64,000 bases of DNA from Sorangium cellulosum (GTDB taxonomy: Bacteria > Myxococcota_A > Polyangia > Polyangiales > Polyangiaceae), in the NCBI RefSeq assembly GCF_004135735.1, contig NZ_CP012670.1:11197482-11261481 (forward strand), in the 5' to 3' direction. Below are positions 7,286 through 16,819 of the stretch, one piece after another. The translations under genes were made by a program, and so were the position numbers. Below the pieces are notes generated by a model, which was not told the origin of the DNA, did not search any database, and worked only from the letters and a program-made list of their open reading frames with translations. Position 1 is the first letter of the stretch; every line of letters starts with the position of its first letter.

Positions 7286-8773
7286 TCACGCCGCCGGCGG
7301 CGGCAGCTCCGCGACGAGCCGCATCGAGACCGTGAGCTCGTTGAGCTGGAAATGCGGCTTCAGGAACGCCACCGCGCGGTACGCGCCGGGCTTGCCGGGG
7401 ACCTCGGTGACGTCGATCCGGGCCTCGCGCAGCGGCAGCCGCGCCTTCGTCTCCTGGCCGGCGCCGTCGTTGAGGAGCACGTACTCGGCGATCCAGTTGT
7501 TGAGGTAGTTGGCGACGCCCTCCTGCGAGGTGAAGCTCCCGATCTTGTCGCGCATGAGCACCTTGATGTAGTGCGCGAACCGGGACGCCGCGAGGACGTA
7601 CGGGAGCTGCGCGCTCAGCCGCGCGTTCGCGTTCGCCTGCGGCAGGTTGTACGTCTTCGGCTTGTTCGTGGTGCTGCCGCCGAAGAAGGCCGCCTGCGCG
7701 CTCCCCTTCTTGTAGCAGAGCCCGATGAAGCCGAGCTCCGACAGCTCGTTCTCGCGCCGGTCGGTGATGGCGACCTCGGTCGGGATCTTGGCGACGATGT
7801 CTCCCTCGCTCGTCTTGAACGTGTGCAGCGGGAGGTTCTCGACGAGGCCGCCGCCCTCGACGCCGCGGATCGCGGCGCACCAGCCGTAGAGCGCGAAGGC
7901 GTTCGTGATCCGCTGCGCGAGCGCGTAGGCCGCGTTCCCCCAGAGGAAGTTGCCGTCGCCCTCGCCCACCTGCTCCTCGTAGTTGAACCCCTCGACCGGG
8001 GCGCTCTTCGGCCCGTACGGGAGGCGCATCAGGACGTGCGGGAGCACCAGCCCGACGTAGCGGGAGTCCTCCGTCTCGCGGAACTCGCGCCACTTGATGA
8101 GCTGCGTGCTCTCGAACACCTTGGCGAGGTCGCCGGGCACGCCGATCTGGGTGAAGCTCGGCATGTCGAAGAGCTCGGGCGACGCCGCCGCGATGAACGG
8201 CGCGTGCGCCGCGGCGGCCACCTTGGAGAGCTCGGTGAGCAGGTAGACGTCGGGGTTCGTGCCGTCGAACTCGTAGTCGCCGACGAGCAGCCCGTACGGC
8301 GCGCCGCCGAAGGTCCCGTACTCCTCCTCGTACACCTTCTTGAAGGTGGCGCTCCGGTCGAACTCCGCCGCGCCCTCGAAGTCCTTGCGCAGCTCGTCCT
8401 TCCTCACGTTGAGCACGCGCAGCTTCAGCCGCGTCGACGTCTCGGTGTTCATGACGAGGTAGCTCAGCCCCCGCCAGCGCGCCTCGACCCGCTGGAGCTC
8501 CTTGTGATGCAGGATGGCGTCGAGCTGCGCGCTGATGCGCGCGTCGATCTCGGCGATGCGCGCCTCGATGGCCGCCACCGTGTCCTTGCCGAGCTTCATG
8601 TTCTCGTCGAGGACCTGGTTCACGAACTCGTCGATGAGGTCGCGCGCGTGCCTCCGCTGCGGCTCCGCGTCGCCGCGGACCATCCCCTGCGCGAGGATCT
8701 GGTCGATCAGGCTCATCTCCTCGGCCGGGGCCGCCTCCGCCGAGCCGACCGCCTGCGTGCTCTCATCCGCCAT
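7286..8773 (-). CDS. tssC: T6SS contractile sheath large subunit TssC
   Basis: A 495-residue protein of the VipB/EvpB family, full length. Recognisable blocks are LDAILHHKELQRVEARWRGL near residues 70-90, YGLLVGDYEFD, and the C-terminal LNNWIAEYVL with the REARIDVTEVPGKPG region. It assembles with TssB into the contractile sheath. The start overlaps the end of tssB by 11 bp, which fits the equimolar need for the two sheath proteins. Nothing is missing compared with the family. Confidence 0.96.
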   Translation of the reverse strand: MADESTQAVGSAEAAPAEEMSLIDQILAQGMVRGDAEPQRRHARDLIDEFVNQVLDENMKLGKDTVAAIEARIAEIDARISAQLDAILHHKELQRVEARWRGLSYLVMNTETSTRLKLRVLNVRKDELRKDFEGAAEFDRSATFKKVYEEEYGTFGGAPYGLLVGDYEFDGTNPDVYLLTELSKVAAAAHAPFIAAASPELFDMPSFTQIGVPGDLAKVFESTQLIKWREFRETEDSRYVGLVLPHVLMRLPYGPKSAPVEGFNYEEQVGEGDGNFLWGNAAYALAQRITNAFALYGWCAAIRGVEGGGLVENLPLHTFKTSEGDIVAKIPTEVAITDRRENELSELGFIGLCYKKGSAQAAFFGGSTTNKPKTYNLPQANANARLSAQLPYVLAASRFAHYIKVLMRDKIGSFTSQEGVANYLNNWIAEYVLLNDGAGQETKARLPLREARIDVTEVPGKPGAYRAVAFLKPHFQLNELTVSMRLVAELPPPAA

Positions 8774-9311
8774 GGCTCTCCCCCTCTCCGTTCAATGATT
8801 TCGGCTCACCGCCCCGGCCCTTCTCGAGCTCTTGCTTGAGCGCCTGGAGCTTGCTCGTGTCCTCGACGACCTGCTTGAGCAGCCCGCTCAGATCGTCGTT
8901 GCCCTCCAGCTTCGCGAGCAGGTCGTTCAGCCGCTCCCGCGCGCGGAGCAGCGCGCGGAGCGGCTCGACCTGCTCCACGATCTGCTCGGGCCGGAAGTCA
9001 TCCATGCTCTTGAAGGAGAGGCTGACCTTCAGCTTGCCGCCCTCGTCCGTGAGCTTGTTGTCGACGAGGCACGTGACCTCGGGCTTCATCGCCCCGAGGA
9101 CCTCGTTGAAGTTGTCGCGATCGATCTCCACGAACTTGCGGTCCTTGAGCTTCGGCCGCGGCGCCTCGGAGGTGCCCGACAGGTCCGTCATGATCCCGAC
9201 GACGAACGGGATCTCCTTCTTCTCGATCGCGCCGCCGGTCTCGACATCATAGGTGATCTGGACCCGCGGCGGGCGGTTCCTGCTCAGCCATTGTTGCTTG
9301 CTCTCTGCCAT
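8763..9311 (-). CDS. tssB: T6SS contractile sheath small subunit TssB
   Basis: A 182-residue VipA/ImpB-family protein. RNRPPRVQITYDVETGG and PFVVGIMTDLSG at the N-terminus are diagnostic, followed by FVEIDRDNFNEVLGAMKP and a C-terminal coiled coil. TssB pairs with TssC in the sheath; the C-terminal helix is normally the ClpV contact. The ATG at 9311 follows an AAGGAA ribosome site. It is separated from tssA by 131 bp containing a hairpin. Confidence 0.95.
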   Translation of the reverse strand: MAESKQQWLSRNRPPRVQITYDVETGGAIEKKEIPFVVGIMTDLSGTSEAPRPKLKDRKFVEIDRDNFNEVLGAMKPEVTCLVDNKLTDEGGKLKVSLSFKSMDDFRPEQIVEQVEPLRALLRARERLNDLLAKLEGNDDLSGLLKQVVEDTSKLQALKQELEKGRGGEPKSLNGEGESHGG

Positions 9312-9402
9312 GGTCGTTCCTTTCTCCCGCGGCCTCGGCCGGGCGTGCAGCTCGCGCGGACGCTCTGCCCGAGGCCCATCCACCCTCGCGCGGCCGGGCC
9401 GA

Positions 9403-9420
9403 CCCGATCGATGGATCGGG
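9403..9420. promoter_or_regulatory. Small hairpin between tssA and tssB
   Basis: CCCGATC and GATCGGG form a perfect 7-bp stem with a GATG loop, directly downstream of the tssA stop and inside the 131-bp gap before tssB. It is probably an intercistronic stabiliser or weak terminator; no T-tract is present. Confidence 0.4.
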
Positions 9421-9442
9421 CCGGCGCCGGCGGTTCATCGGA

Positions 9443-10504
9443 TCATCCGGCGTCGTCCTCCCCCCGGCCTCGCATGCCGAGCAGTCGATAGATCGCGACC
9501 AGGTCGTCCGCGCTCGACACGAACTCGCCGAGCAGCTCCGCGAGCGACATGTTGCCCCAGGAGATCGCGCGCTTCACGAGGTAAGGGACGGGGCTGTGCG
9601 GCTCGGTGCGAAGCAGGTAGTCGGCCGCCTCGTTGAGCTGGCGATATGCCTCCACCCGACTCTGGATCGCGGCGCCCGGAGCCCGCGCGGGCGCCGGGGC
9701 GGCCGCGCCCTGCTGCGCCGGGGCCTCGCCGGCGGCGGGCGCCGGCGCGTCGCCGTCCCCCGCCGGCTCGCCGAGTGCGGAGGCCGTCGCGGCGCCGAGC
9801 AGGCGCAGCGCGCCGCGGGCGCGGTGCAGGACCGGCGGGCGCTCCATCCTCGCCGCGAGGCTCCGCTCCAGCAGCTCGGCCGCGGCCAGGGCGGCGCGCG
9901 CGTCGCGCTGGAGCGCCACCCACCGCGCGCGATCGACGAGGGACAGGCGCGCCGCGAGCGCCTCGGGCGAGCGCGCGTCGTCGCCCGGGCCGCCGCCCTC
10001 CATCCGGCCGCTCTCCCAGTCGGCGAGCGTGCACGGGGGCCGCTCCTCGGTGCCGTCGATGAGGGGCAGCCGCCGGAGCCTCCGCGCGAGCGCCTCGTCG
10101 AGCCAGCCGACGAGGTCGCCGCGCGCCTCGAGCCCGTCGTCGTCGAGCGCCGGGAACATCGCGTCCCAGTAGCGATCGCAGAGCCCCGCGAGCAGCCGGA
10201 GCCCCGGCGCCGCCGCGCCGACCCCGCCGAGCTGCGCCCACGCGTCCGCGAGCCAGACGGCGAGCTGCAGGTCCTTGGAGCGGCGCTCGAGCGCCTCGGC
10301 GCAGAGCTCGACCACGAGCTTCCAGTCCGCCGTCTTGAGGCGCGTCACCCACACGCCCTGCGGGAGCGTCGGGTCGTCCTCGCGCCGGGCCTCGCGGACG
10401 CGATCGTAGGTGCCCTCGTAGCGCAGCGGCGCCCCGGCGGGCGCGTCCTGCGCGATGGGAGCGAGCAGGCGCTCGATGTCGATTGCGATCGTGCCTTCAG
10501 CCAT
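9443..10504 (-). CDS. tssA: T6SS cap/assembly protein TssA (ImpA family)
   Basis: A 353-residue protein with an ImpA-type N-terminal domain: IDIERLLAPIAQDAPAG, then LRYEGTYDRVREARREDDPTLP and KTADWKLVVELCAEAL. TssA coordinates baseplate docking and sheath elongation. The middle is Ala/Pro-rich (about residues 240-275). The C-terminus (RVEAYRQLNEAADYLL...PHSPVPYLVKRAISWG) is the conserved short helical end seen in many TssA proteins. It starts 31 bp after the tssM stop. Confidence 0.92.
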   Translation of the reverse strand: MAEGTIAIDIERLLAPIAQDAPAGAPLRYEGTYDRVREARREDDPTLPQGVWVTRLKTADWKLVVELCAEALERRSKDLQLAVWLADAWAQLGGVGAAAPGLRLLAGLCDRYWDAMFPALDDDGLEARGDLVGWLDEALARRLRRLPLIDGTEERPPCTLADWESGRMEGGGPGDDARSPEALAARLSLVDRARWVALQRDARAALAAAELLERSLAARMERPPVLHRARGALRLLGAATASALGEPAGDGDAPAPAAGEAPAQQGAAAPAPARAPGAAIQSRVEAYRQLNEAADYLLRTEPHSPVPYLVKRAISWGNMSLAELLGEFVSSADDLVAIYRLLGMRGRGEDDAG

Positions 10505-10535
10505 GCGTGCCTCGTTCGTCGCTGCCGCCGCGCCG

Positions 10536-13500
10536 CTAGGGGTCGAGCACCGGCGCGGCCGTGGGGAAATCGGGGTACTTGAGCGGCTTGTCCTTCTCCT
10601 TGCCGACGAGGCCGAGGCGCACGAACACGCGGGCGACGCCGCCGCTCGTGCCCACCCGCTCCAGCCAGCCGCCGGCGGGGTCGGGGACCGTGAGCACGAC
10701 GAGCTGGAGGATGTTGGCGGCGGCGTCCTCCTTCCTCAGCTCCGCCTCCTCCATGGAGTGCGCGTGCATGGCCATGAGCCGGAGGAGCGCCCAGGGGCCG
10801 CTCGCCTCGAAGAACGCCGTCCGCTCGCGCGTGACCGCGCCGGCGCTCTGCTCGAGCGAGGGGACGTCGGGGCTGTTCTTCGCCCACCGGAGCGCGAGCT
10901 CCACCGGGTCGCCGAGCCGCCAGGTGGCGGTCGGCTTGGGCCCGCCCAGGGACAGCCGCTCGTCGGCGATCCGCAGGGTCCACTCGGCGATCTGGTTGCC
11001 CGCCACCTCGCGCGCCTGGTTGACGCGGAAGGCGACCGTGACGTCGAACGAGCCGTCCATCGTCGCGTCCCCCTGCGCCCACATCGGCGCGAGGAACTCG
11101 CGCACCTTCTCGATGCGGTCGAGGAAGCGCACGGCGGCCCGGGAGGCGGCGCCGCCGCGCAGCGCCAGCACGGGCCGGAAGCGCTTGCGGAAGTCGCTCG
11201 CGTTCTGGAGGAAGACGCGGACGTCCTCCGGGTTCGCGTCCTCCCGGTCGACGCCCGGCTCGAGCCGCGCGAAGGGGAAGCGGTCGGCGAGCGCGCGGTG
11301 GAAGAAGCGGCGCAGGCCCGGGTACTTCGCGCGGATCTCCTCCTCGGCGAGCGTGGCGCACCGGTCGCGGAGCAGGACGAGGATGCGCCGGCGCCGCCTG
11401 GCGAAGTAGTCGTCGGAGCGCACGTCGACCGGCACGCGCTCGATCTGCGCGATGCAGTTCTCGAACGTGATCGCGGGCAGGTCGTTGAGGAGGAAGCGCT
11501 CGAGGGCGGCGACGCTGTTGCCCGCCTTCTTCGCCTCGTAGTCGCGGAGCGCCCCGGCGATGCGCTGCCACGGCGCCATGCCGCCGACGAACTGGGCCTC
11601 GGCCCCGACCTCGGCGCTCTCCAGGAGGCCGAGGACCGGCTCGGCGAGCGCGCGGGTCAGGGCGTCGGCGCGGCCGCGCTGGGCGACCGCGTACTCGGCG
11701 AGCTGCGCCCCGTCGCCCTCGGCGAGGCCGAACGCCTCGAACGCGGGGCTGCGCTCGCCGTTCCACCAGAGGAACGTGCCGTTCTTGACCTCGTAGAGCC
11801 CATCGGAATCGAGCGTCCGGTTGGCGAGGGTGAGCAGGCGCGCGCCCTGGCCGCGCACGAGGGCGCGGACGCGGTCGCGCACGTCCTCCAGCCCGAGGCG
11901 CCCGGCGGCGGCGAGGAGCTCCCGGAGCGGCTCGCCCGCCTGCGCGAGGCCGGCGACGTCGGCGCGCACCGTCTCGACGCGGCGCGACTCGCTCGGCGGC
12001 GGGGCCATCTCCCGGCGCGCGGCCTTGCCGACCGCGGCGAGGACGTTGTCGCGCAGGTTGCGCCGGGTGAGCTCCTCGATCGTGCCCCGCACCCGCTCCG
12101 GGAACCGCTCGAGCCCCTCCTCTTGCGCGAACGCCTCGTACTCCTTGAGGAGCTTCACGCTCTCCTTGAGCTCCTCGACGTTCCAGCTCAGGCGCGCGTC
12201 GTCGAGGGTCAGGGGCAGCGAGTCCGCGCTGTCGACGGGCGTCATGAAGCGCCGGCGGAGGAGCGCGGCCGAGGGCTCCTTGAGGCCCGCGACGAGGGGC
12301 GAGAGCTGGAGCTGCACCACGCCCTCCTTGCGGACGAGCAGCGGCCCGGAGAGCGGGGTCTCCGCGCTCCCGAGGTAGCTCTTCAGGAGCAAGAGGCGCC
12401 CCTCGCCGTCGTCCTTCACGATGCCGTAGGTCGAGTCGCCGAGCAGCCTCGAGGTGCGGACGGCCGCGAGCAGGCGATCGAGCGCGGGGTTCGGCGGGAG
12501 CTGGTCGGCCGCGACCCACGAGAGGGTGGGCGCGGCGAGGCGCGCCTCGGTGCGCGCGATGGCGTCGTGGAGGGCGGCGAGGCTCTCGGTCCGGTACTCG
12601 GTGCCGCCGCGCTCGAGCGCGGCGAGCCCCCGGACGAGCGCGTCGACGTCCGCGCGCAGCGCGGCCTCGTCGAGCGCCCTCGAGATGCGCTGGTAGAGCT
12701 CGGTGAAGAGGCGATCGGACTTGGCGCGCGCCGGATCGCGGTACGCGTCGAGGCCGAAGGTCGCGAGGGGCGGGACAGCGAGGAGCGCGCGCCGCTGGTA
12801 GGCCGTCGTGCGGGCCGGCGGGAGCCTGTGCTGCAGGACGGACTCGGTCAGATCGGCGACGCTGAGGACGCGCGCCTCGCCGGCCTCGTCCGACGGCTCC
12901 GGCGGCGGTCCGGCCACGAGCGCGTCGAAGCGGGCCACCTGCCCCTCGAACGCGGCGATCTCGCGCAGCCAGGCCTCCAGCGCGACGTACTCCGGCGTGC
13001 GCTCGAGCGTGCTCGCGGCGATCTCCGCGCCCGCGGGGGGCGGCGCGGGGGGCTCCGCGAAGAGCGGGCTCGTCTTCGCCTGGAGGCCCAGGCGGAAGGC
13101 GTCGAGGATCACCCGCTCGTGGGCGGCGGTGATCGCCCGCTCGACGCGCGCGTCGATGCGGCTCACCCAGGAGCCGGGCACGAGCGCGGAGCGGAGCCGC
13201 GTGGCCTCGATCGCGCTGAGCCCCTGGAGCAGGCGGACGGCGCGCTCCCTGCGCACCGCGCCCGAGGGGTCGGCGCTCGGGTCCTCGAGCTTCATCTGGC
13301 GCAGGCTCGACGACAGGTCGTGGAGGAAGGGGAGCAGCGAGGCGGTGTCGCGCTCCAGCCGGTTGCTCGCGAGCGCGAGGAAGACGCCGTAGAGGAGCGC
13401 GAGCGCGACGGTGGCGGCGCTCAGCGCCCGCAGGACGCGCTGCCGGCGCTGGAGCGCGAGGCGGGTCGGGCGCGCCAGGCAGGCCTCGGCGATGACCTTG

Positions 13501-14594
13501 CTCTCGAGGAGATCCCGCGCGAAGAGCACACGGGGTGGGGGCGATGTCCCCGATTGCGCGGGAGGCGACCCGGGTTGGGCGAGGGGCGACCCGGGTTGGG
13601 CGAGGGGTGACCCGGGTTGCGCAGGCGCCGGCGGCGCCGGCGGCTCCTGGCCGACCCAGGACAGGCTCCGGACGACGACGGGCTCGCCGCCGTCGTGCGG
13701 GTGGAGGAGGTCGCCCACGAACTGCTTCAGGGGCCCATGCAGCGTGCGCAGCGCGTCGGGGAAGAGGAAGTACGTCTCGACGCCCGCCGCGAACGGCCGA
13801 TCCGCCGCGAGGCGGCGCGCCTGCACCGCGGAGAGCGACGCGCTCACGCTGCCGAGCGCCTCGTCCACGAGGTCGGCGGTGCTCTCGACCGAGGCGGTGC
13901 CCGGCTGTGCCCAGCCGAGGGTCGCCTGGCGGAGCTCGGCGTCGAGCTCCTGCGCGAAGCGGGCGAAGCCGGGCAGCCCATCGCTCCTCGTGATCACGAG
14001 GTGGACAGGGACCTGCATCCCGAGGTGCCGCTGGGCCTCGTCGAGCCGCTCGCGTAGCTGCGCGGCCTCGCGTCGCCGGGCAGGCGACTCGGCGTCGCCG
14101 TGGAGCAGGTCGGGGGCGGGGAGCGCGAGGAGGATCCCGTCGAGCGGCCGCTCGGCGCGCCCGCGCCGGAGGGCATCGAGGACGGCGCGGAAGCCGGACG
14201 CGTGGGGCGCGCCGCTCCCCTGCGGCTCGCCCGCGAGCAGCCGCCCGGCCGGCTCGACGAACATCGCCTGCTTGAAGAGCCACACCTGGCAGGTCGACTT
14301 GTCGCCGAGCGAGCGCGCGGTCGTCCCGGGGCGCGCCGCGAGCCCGGCGCCGGCGAGCAGCGTGGATTTGCCGGCGTCGGAGGGGCCGAGCACGAGGAAG
14401 CACGGGACCTCGTCGGGCGACGCCCCGAGCGCGGCGTGCGCCGCGGCGAAGAGCCGCGCCATCGCGGGGCGGAGATCGTCGACCGGCGCGGCGCTCGCGG
14501 CGCGGCGCTTGCGGCGCGCGCGGGCGAGGAGCGCCAGCCCGACGACGAGCGCGACGACGAGCAGCGCGACGGCGACGGCGAGGGACCAGCTCAC
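10536..14594 (-). CDS. tssM: T6SS membrane complex protein TssM (IcmF)
   Basis: A 1352-residue IcmF-family protein. The N-terminus has a membrane segment (residues about 4-23), then an IcmF GTPase-like domain with a Walker A, GPSDAGKST (about 70-78). A second membrane segment (LSAATVALALLYGVFLALA) lies near residue 390. The large C-terminal part is periplasmic and ends with the conserved region containing WPLGDP-type sequence, here TWRLGDPVELALRW. TssM forms the membrane-spanning core with TssL and TssJ. The GTG start overlaps the tssL stop by 4 bp (GTGA). The intact Walker A suggests an NTP-binding version rather than a degenerate one. Confidence 0.95.
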   Translation of the reverse strand: MSWSLAVAVALLVVALVVGLALLARARRKRRAASAAPVDDLRPAMARLFAAAHAALGASPDEVPCFLVLGPSDAGKSTLLAGAGLAARPGTTARSLGDKSTCQVWLFKQAMFVEPAGRLLAGEPQGSGAPHASGFRAVLDALRRGRAERPLDGILLALPAPDLLHGDAESPARRREAAQLRERLDEAQRHLGMQVPVHLVITRSDGLPGFARFAQELDAELRQATLGWAQPGTASVESTADLVDEALGSVSASLSAVQARRLAADRPFAAGVETYFLFPDALRTLHGPLKQFVGDLLHPHDGGEPVVVRSLSWVGQEPPAPPAPAQPGSPLAQPGSPLAQPGSPPAQSGTSPPPRVLFARDLLESKVIAEACLARPTRLALQRRQRVLRALSAATVALALLYGVFLALASNRLERDTASLLPFLHDLSSSLRQMKLEDPSADPSGAVRRERAVRLLQGLSAIEATRLRSALVPGSWVSRIDARVERAITAAHERVILDAFRLGLQAKTSPLFAEPPAPPPAGAEIAASTLERTPEYVALEAWLREIAAFEGQVARFDALVAGPPPEPSDEAGEARVLSVADLTESVLQHRLPPARTTAYQRRALLAVPPLATFGLDAYRDPARAKSDRLFTELYQRISRALDEAALRADVDALVRGLAALERGGTEYRTESLAALHDAIARTEARLAAPTLSWVAADQLPPNPALDRLLAAVRTSRLLGDSTYGIVKDDGEGRLLLLKSYLGSAETPLSGPLLVRKEGVVQLQLSPLVAGLKEPSAALLRRRFMTPVDSADSLPLTLDDARLSWNVEELKESVKLLKEYEAFAQEEGLERFPERVRGTIEELTRRNLRDNVLAAVGKAARREMAPPPSESRRVETVRADVAGLAQAGEPLRELLAAAGRLGLEDVRDRVRALVRGQGARLLTLANRTLDSDGLYEVKNGTFLWWNGERSPAFEAFGLAEGDGAQLAEYAVAQRGRADALTRALAEPVLGLLESAEVGAEAQFVGGMAPWQRIAGALRDYEAKKAGNSVAALERFLLNDLPAITFENCIAQIERVPVDVRSDDYFARRRRRILVLLRDRCATLAEEEIRAKYPGLRRFFHRALADRFPFARLEPGVDREDANPEDVRVFLQNASDFRKRFRPVLALRGGAASRAAVRFLDRIEKVREFLAPMWAQGDATMDGSFDVTVAFRVNQAREVAGNQIAEWTLRIADERLSLGGPKPTATWRLGDPVELALRWAKNSPDVPSLEQSAGAVTRERTAFFEASGPWALLRLMAMHAHSMEEAELRKEDAAANILQLVVLTVPDPAGGWLERVGTSGGVARVFVRLGLVGKEKDKPLKYPDFPTAAPVLDP

Positions 14595-15397
14595 GACGCG
14601 CCCTCGATCCGGTCGAGCGCCTCGACCACGTCGGCGACGCGGAACGCCCAGACGACCTGCGCGGCGAGCACCAGGCAGATCACGACGGCGGCGAGCGGCA
14701 GCACGCCCGCGCGCAGCGACGGCAGCCGGCTCCGCGGCGACCCGCCCGCGGTGTGCGCGTGGGCCTGGGGGCAGAGCTGGGTGAGCGCCCTGCTCAGGGC
14801 GGGATCGACGCGCTGGAGGTGGAGCGCCAGGCGCTGCCGGTATTCCTCGGGCGCGTCGTGCTGGCCGAGCGCGCGGAACTTGCCCTGGAAGCCGAGCGCG
14901 AGCGCGGCGAGGTAGACGAGCAGGAGCGCGGAGGGGGCCGGATCGCGCCCGTCGAGCACGTCGTCGAGCTTGCGGAAGAGGGTCTCGCCGGAGGTGTAGG
15001 TGTGGAAGACGTGGGCCTCCAGCGGGCGCTCCGCCCACGCGTGCCGCCCGTCCCACTCGGCCTGGAGGAGGACCTCGTCGGCCATCGCGGCCATCACGTA
15101 CTGGGCCTCGTCGTAGACCCGGAGCTCGTGCTTGGTGAGCTTGCGGCCGAGCGCGACGGCCTGCGTGTCCAGGAAGTCGACGAGGCGCTGCCGCACCGTC
15201 TCGACGCTCGGCGCGAGCCCTCCGTGCGCGAGGGTCACGAGCTGCCGCTGCTGCGCGACCTCGGCATAGAAGGCGTGGAAGGCGTCGAGCAGGAGCGTGC
15301 TCCCCGCGAGGGCCTGCGCGGGGCTCCCGTGCCCGTGGAGGAGGGCGGGGGCCTCCCTTCGGGGCGTCTCCAGGGGAGCTGCGAATCCTGCCATCAT
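14591..15397 (-). CDS. tssL: T6SS membrane complex protein TssL (DotU)
   Basis: A 268-residue DotU-family protein. A cytoplasmic helical domain contains ELRVYDEAQYVMAAMADEVLL and SGETLFRKLDDVLDGRDP, and the LVYLAALALGFQGKFR motif is characteristic. A single C-terminal membrane segment (LPLAAVVICLVLAAQVVWAF) ends the protein. It has no OmpA-like peptidoglycan-binding extension, so wall anchoring, if needed, comes from another protein. The ATG at 15397 overlaps the tssK stop by 4 bp, and the stop overlaps the tssM GTG. Confidence 0.93.
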   Translation of the reverse strand: MMAGFAAPLETPRREAPALLHGHGSPAQALAGSTLLLDAFHAFYAEVAQQRQLVTLAHGGLAPSVETVRQRLVDFLDTQAVALGRKLTKHELRVYDEAQYVMAAMADEVLLQAEWDGRHAWAERPLEAHVFHTYTSGETLFRKLDDVLDGRDPAPSALLLVYLAALALGFQGKFRALGQHDAPEEYRQRLALHLQRVDPALSRALTQLCPQAHAHTAGGSPRSRLPSLRAGVLPLAAVVICLVLAAQVVWAFRVADVVEALDRIEGAS

Positions 15398-16737
15398 GCG
15401 CGCTCGTCGGTTGCTTTCACGTAAAGGACGAGCTCCGCGGGACCGGCGGCCGCGGAGGGATCTCCCGTGTTGAAAATGAGGAGCGGCTCGCCGGGATCGA
15501 GGTAGGGGCTGGCCTCCTCGAGCTCGAACAGCACCGTCCCAGCCGGCGCGATCAGGTCGCCGTGGCGCTCGACCCGCCTTCGTCCGGCGCCGAGCACGCG
15601 GCTCTGCTGCATCTCGCGCGCGCGGCGCGCCGAGCCGATGAGCGCGCTCTCGATCCAGCTCACGATGTCCTTCTCCGGCGTCCCGCGGCGGCCGCGCACG
15701 GCGACGAGCACGGGCCGGCCGGCGAAGCGCCGCTGGAACTCGACGAGATAGCGCCCCTCGCCGAGGTCGAAGGGGTGCGCCGTGAACGACTCCAGGATGC
15801 CCTCGTCGACGAGGCGGAAGACGTGATCGCGCGCGGCGCTGAAGGTGCTCCGCAGATCGTCGTGCTGGTACGCGGGCAGCACGGGCGGGACCGGCATGCG
15901 GGCGAGCGAGGAGAGGTGACCGACGAGGGCCGAGAGCGCGAGATAGAGGGCGTAGGGGTGGGAGCTGCCTGTGCCGAGCACGACCTCGAAGGGCGGCAAG
16001 GCGGTGACGAGCGCGTGGATCTGCCGGCGCAGCTCCGCGATCTCGTCCCGCTCCTTGCTCCGGGAGTGCGCGCTGAGCCTGTCGGCGAGGCGTAGCGCCT
16101 TTTCCCGCAGCCGCGCGGCGATCTCGCCGCACATCGCGCCGAGCGGAGAGGTGAGGGGGACGGCCATGCACGGCGGCAGGTACTCGGTGCGCACGAACGC
16201 CTCGCCCTCGCGGCGCAGCTCCGCGATGGGCAGGCACACGAAGCGGGCCGGCGGCGCGGAGGCGACGAGGAGCCGCGCCACCGGGACGAGGCGCGGGATG
16301 GCGAGCGGCTCTTCTCCCGTGTTGTCGTCCGGGACCGGCGCGCCCTCGACGGAGCGGTAGCGGGCGAGATCGCCGCCGGTCGCGGCGCTGCCGAGGTGCT
16401 CCTTGGGAACCGCGAGGTACGCGGTGACGGGCCCGGCCGCGAGCTCGGCGGCGTGGGGTTTGAGGTCGACCCGGAGCTCGGGGTCGCGCGCCGTGTGATG
16501 GACGACGAGGTGATCGGGGAGCACGGCTTCGACCTCGAGGACGCGCAGCGTGCCGCTCGCGAGCAGCCCGGCGTCGATCTCGAGGTGGTGGACCCCGTAA
16601 TGGAACGGGTGAAGCTGCCCGAGGTGGTAATCGAGCAGCCGCTCGGAGCGCCGCGCGGACTCCTGGAAGTGCTGCGGCGAGAGCAGCATGCCGTCGTGCC
16701 ACTGGACGGCGGCGGGGACCTCCGCGGCGCGCCTCAT
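15394..16737 (-). CDS. tssK: T6SS baseplate-membrane linker TssK
   Basis: A 447-residue TssK (VasE/ImpJ) protein. PAAVQWHDGMLLSPQHFQ near the N-terminus is diagnostic, and FHYGVHHLEID follows. The C-terminal receptor-binding part includes SPYLDPGEPLLIFNTGD. TssK trimers link the baseplate to TssL/TssM. The gene starts 82 bp after the tssJ stop and ends in a 4-bp overlap with tssL. The length equals the family norm. Confidence 0.95.
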   Translation of the reverse strand: MRRAAEVPAAVQWHDGMLLSPQHFQESARRSERLLDYHLGQLHPFHYGVHHLEIDAGLLASGTLRVLEVEAVLPDHLVVHHTARDPELRVDLKPHAAELAAGPVTAYLAVPKEHLGSAATGGDLARYRSVEGAPVPDDNTGEEPLAIPRLVPVARLLVASAPPARFVCLPIAELRREGEAFVRTEYLPPCMAVPLTSPLGAMCGEIAARLREKALRLADRLSAHSRSKERDEIAELRRQIHALVTALPPFEVVLGTGSSHPYALYLALSALVGHLSSLARMPVPPVLPAYQHDDLRSTFSAARDHVFRLVDEGILESFTAHPFDLGEGRYLVEFQRRFAGRPVLVAVRGRRGTPEKDIVSWIESALIGSARRAREMQQSRVLGAGRRRVERHGDLIAPAGTVLFELEEASPYLDPGEPLLIFNTGDPSAAAGPAELVLYVKATDERA

Positions 16738-16819
16738 GCGTGGTTCCCCCCAGATGGGCAGGGCCGCCCGGCGACGGCGGGGCGGCCTGTGGCGCGGCGA
16801 TGCGGGGCGTTGTCGGAGA

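Noticed and set aside
10345..14403. Very long second reading frame antiparallel or parallel to tssM
   Set aside because: It overlaps tssM completely, is Arg/Ala/Pro-rich with no family features, and is open only because of the extreme GC content.
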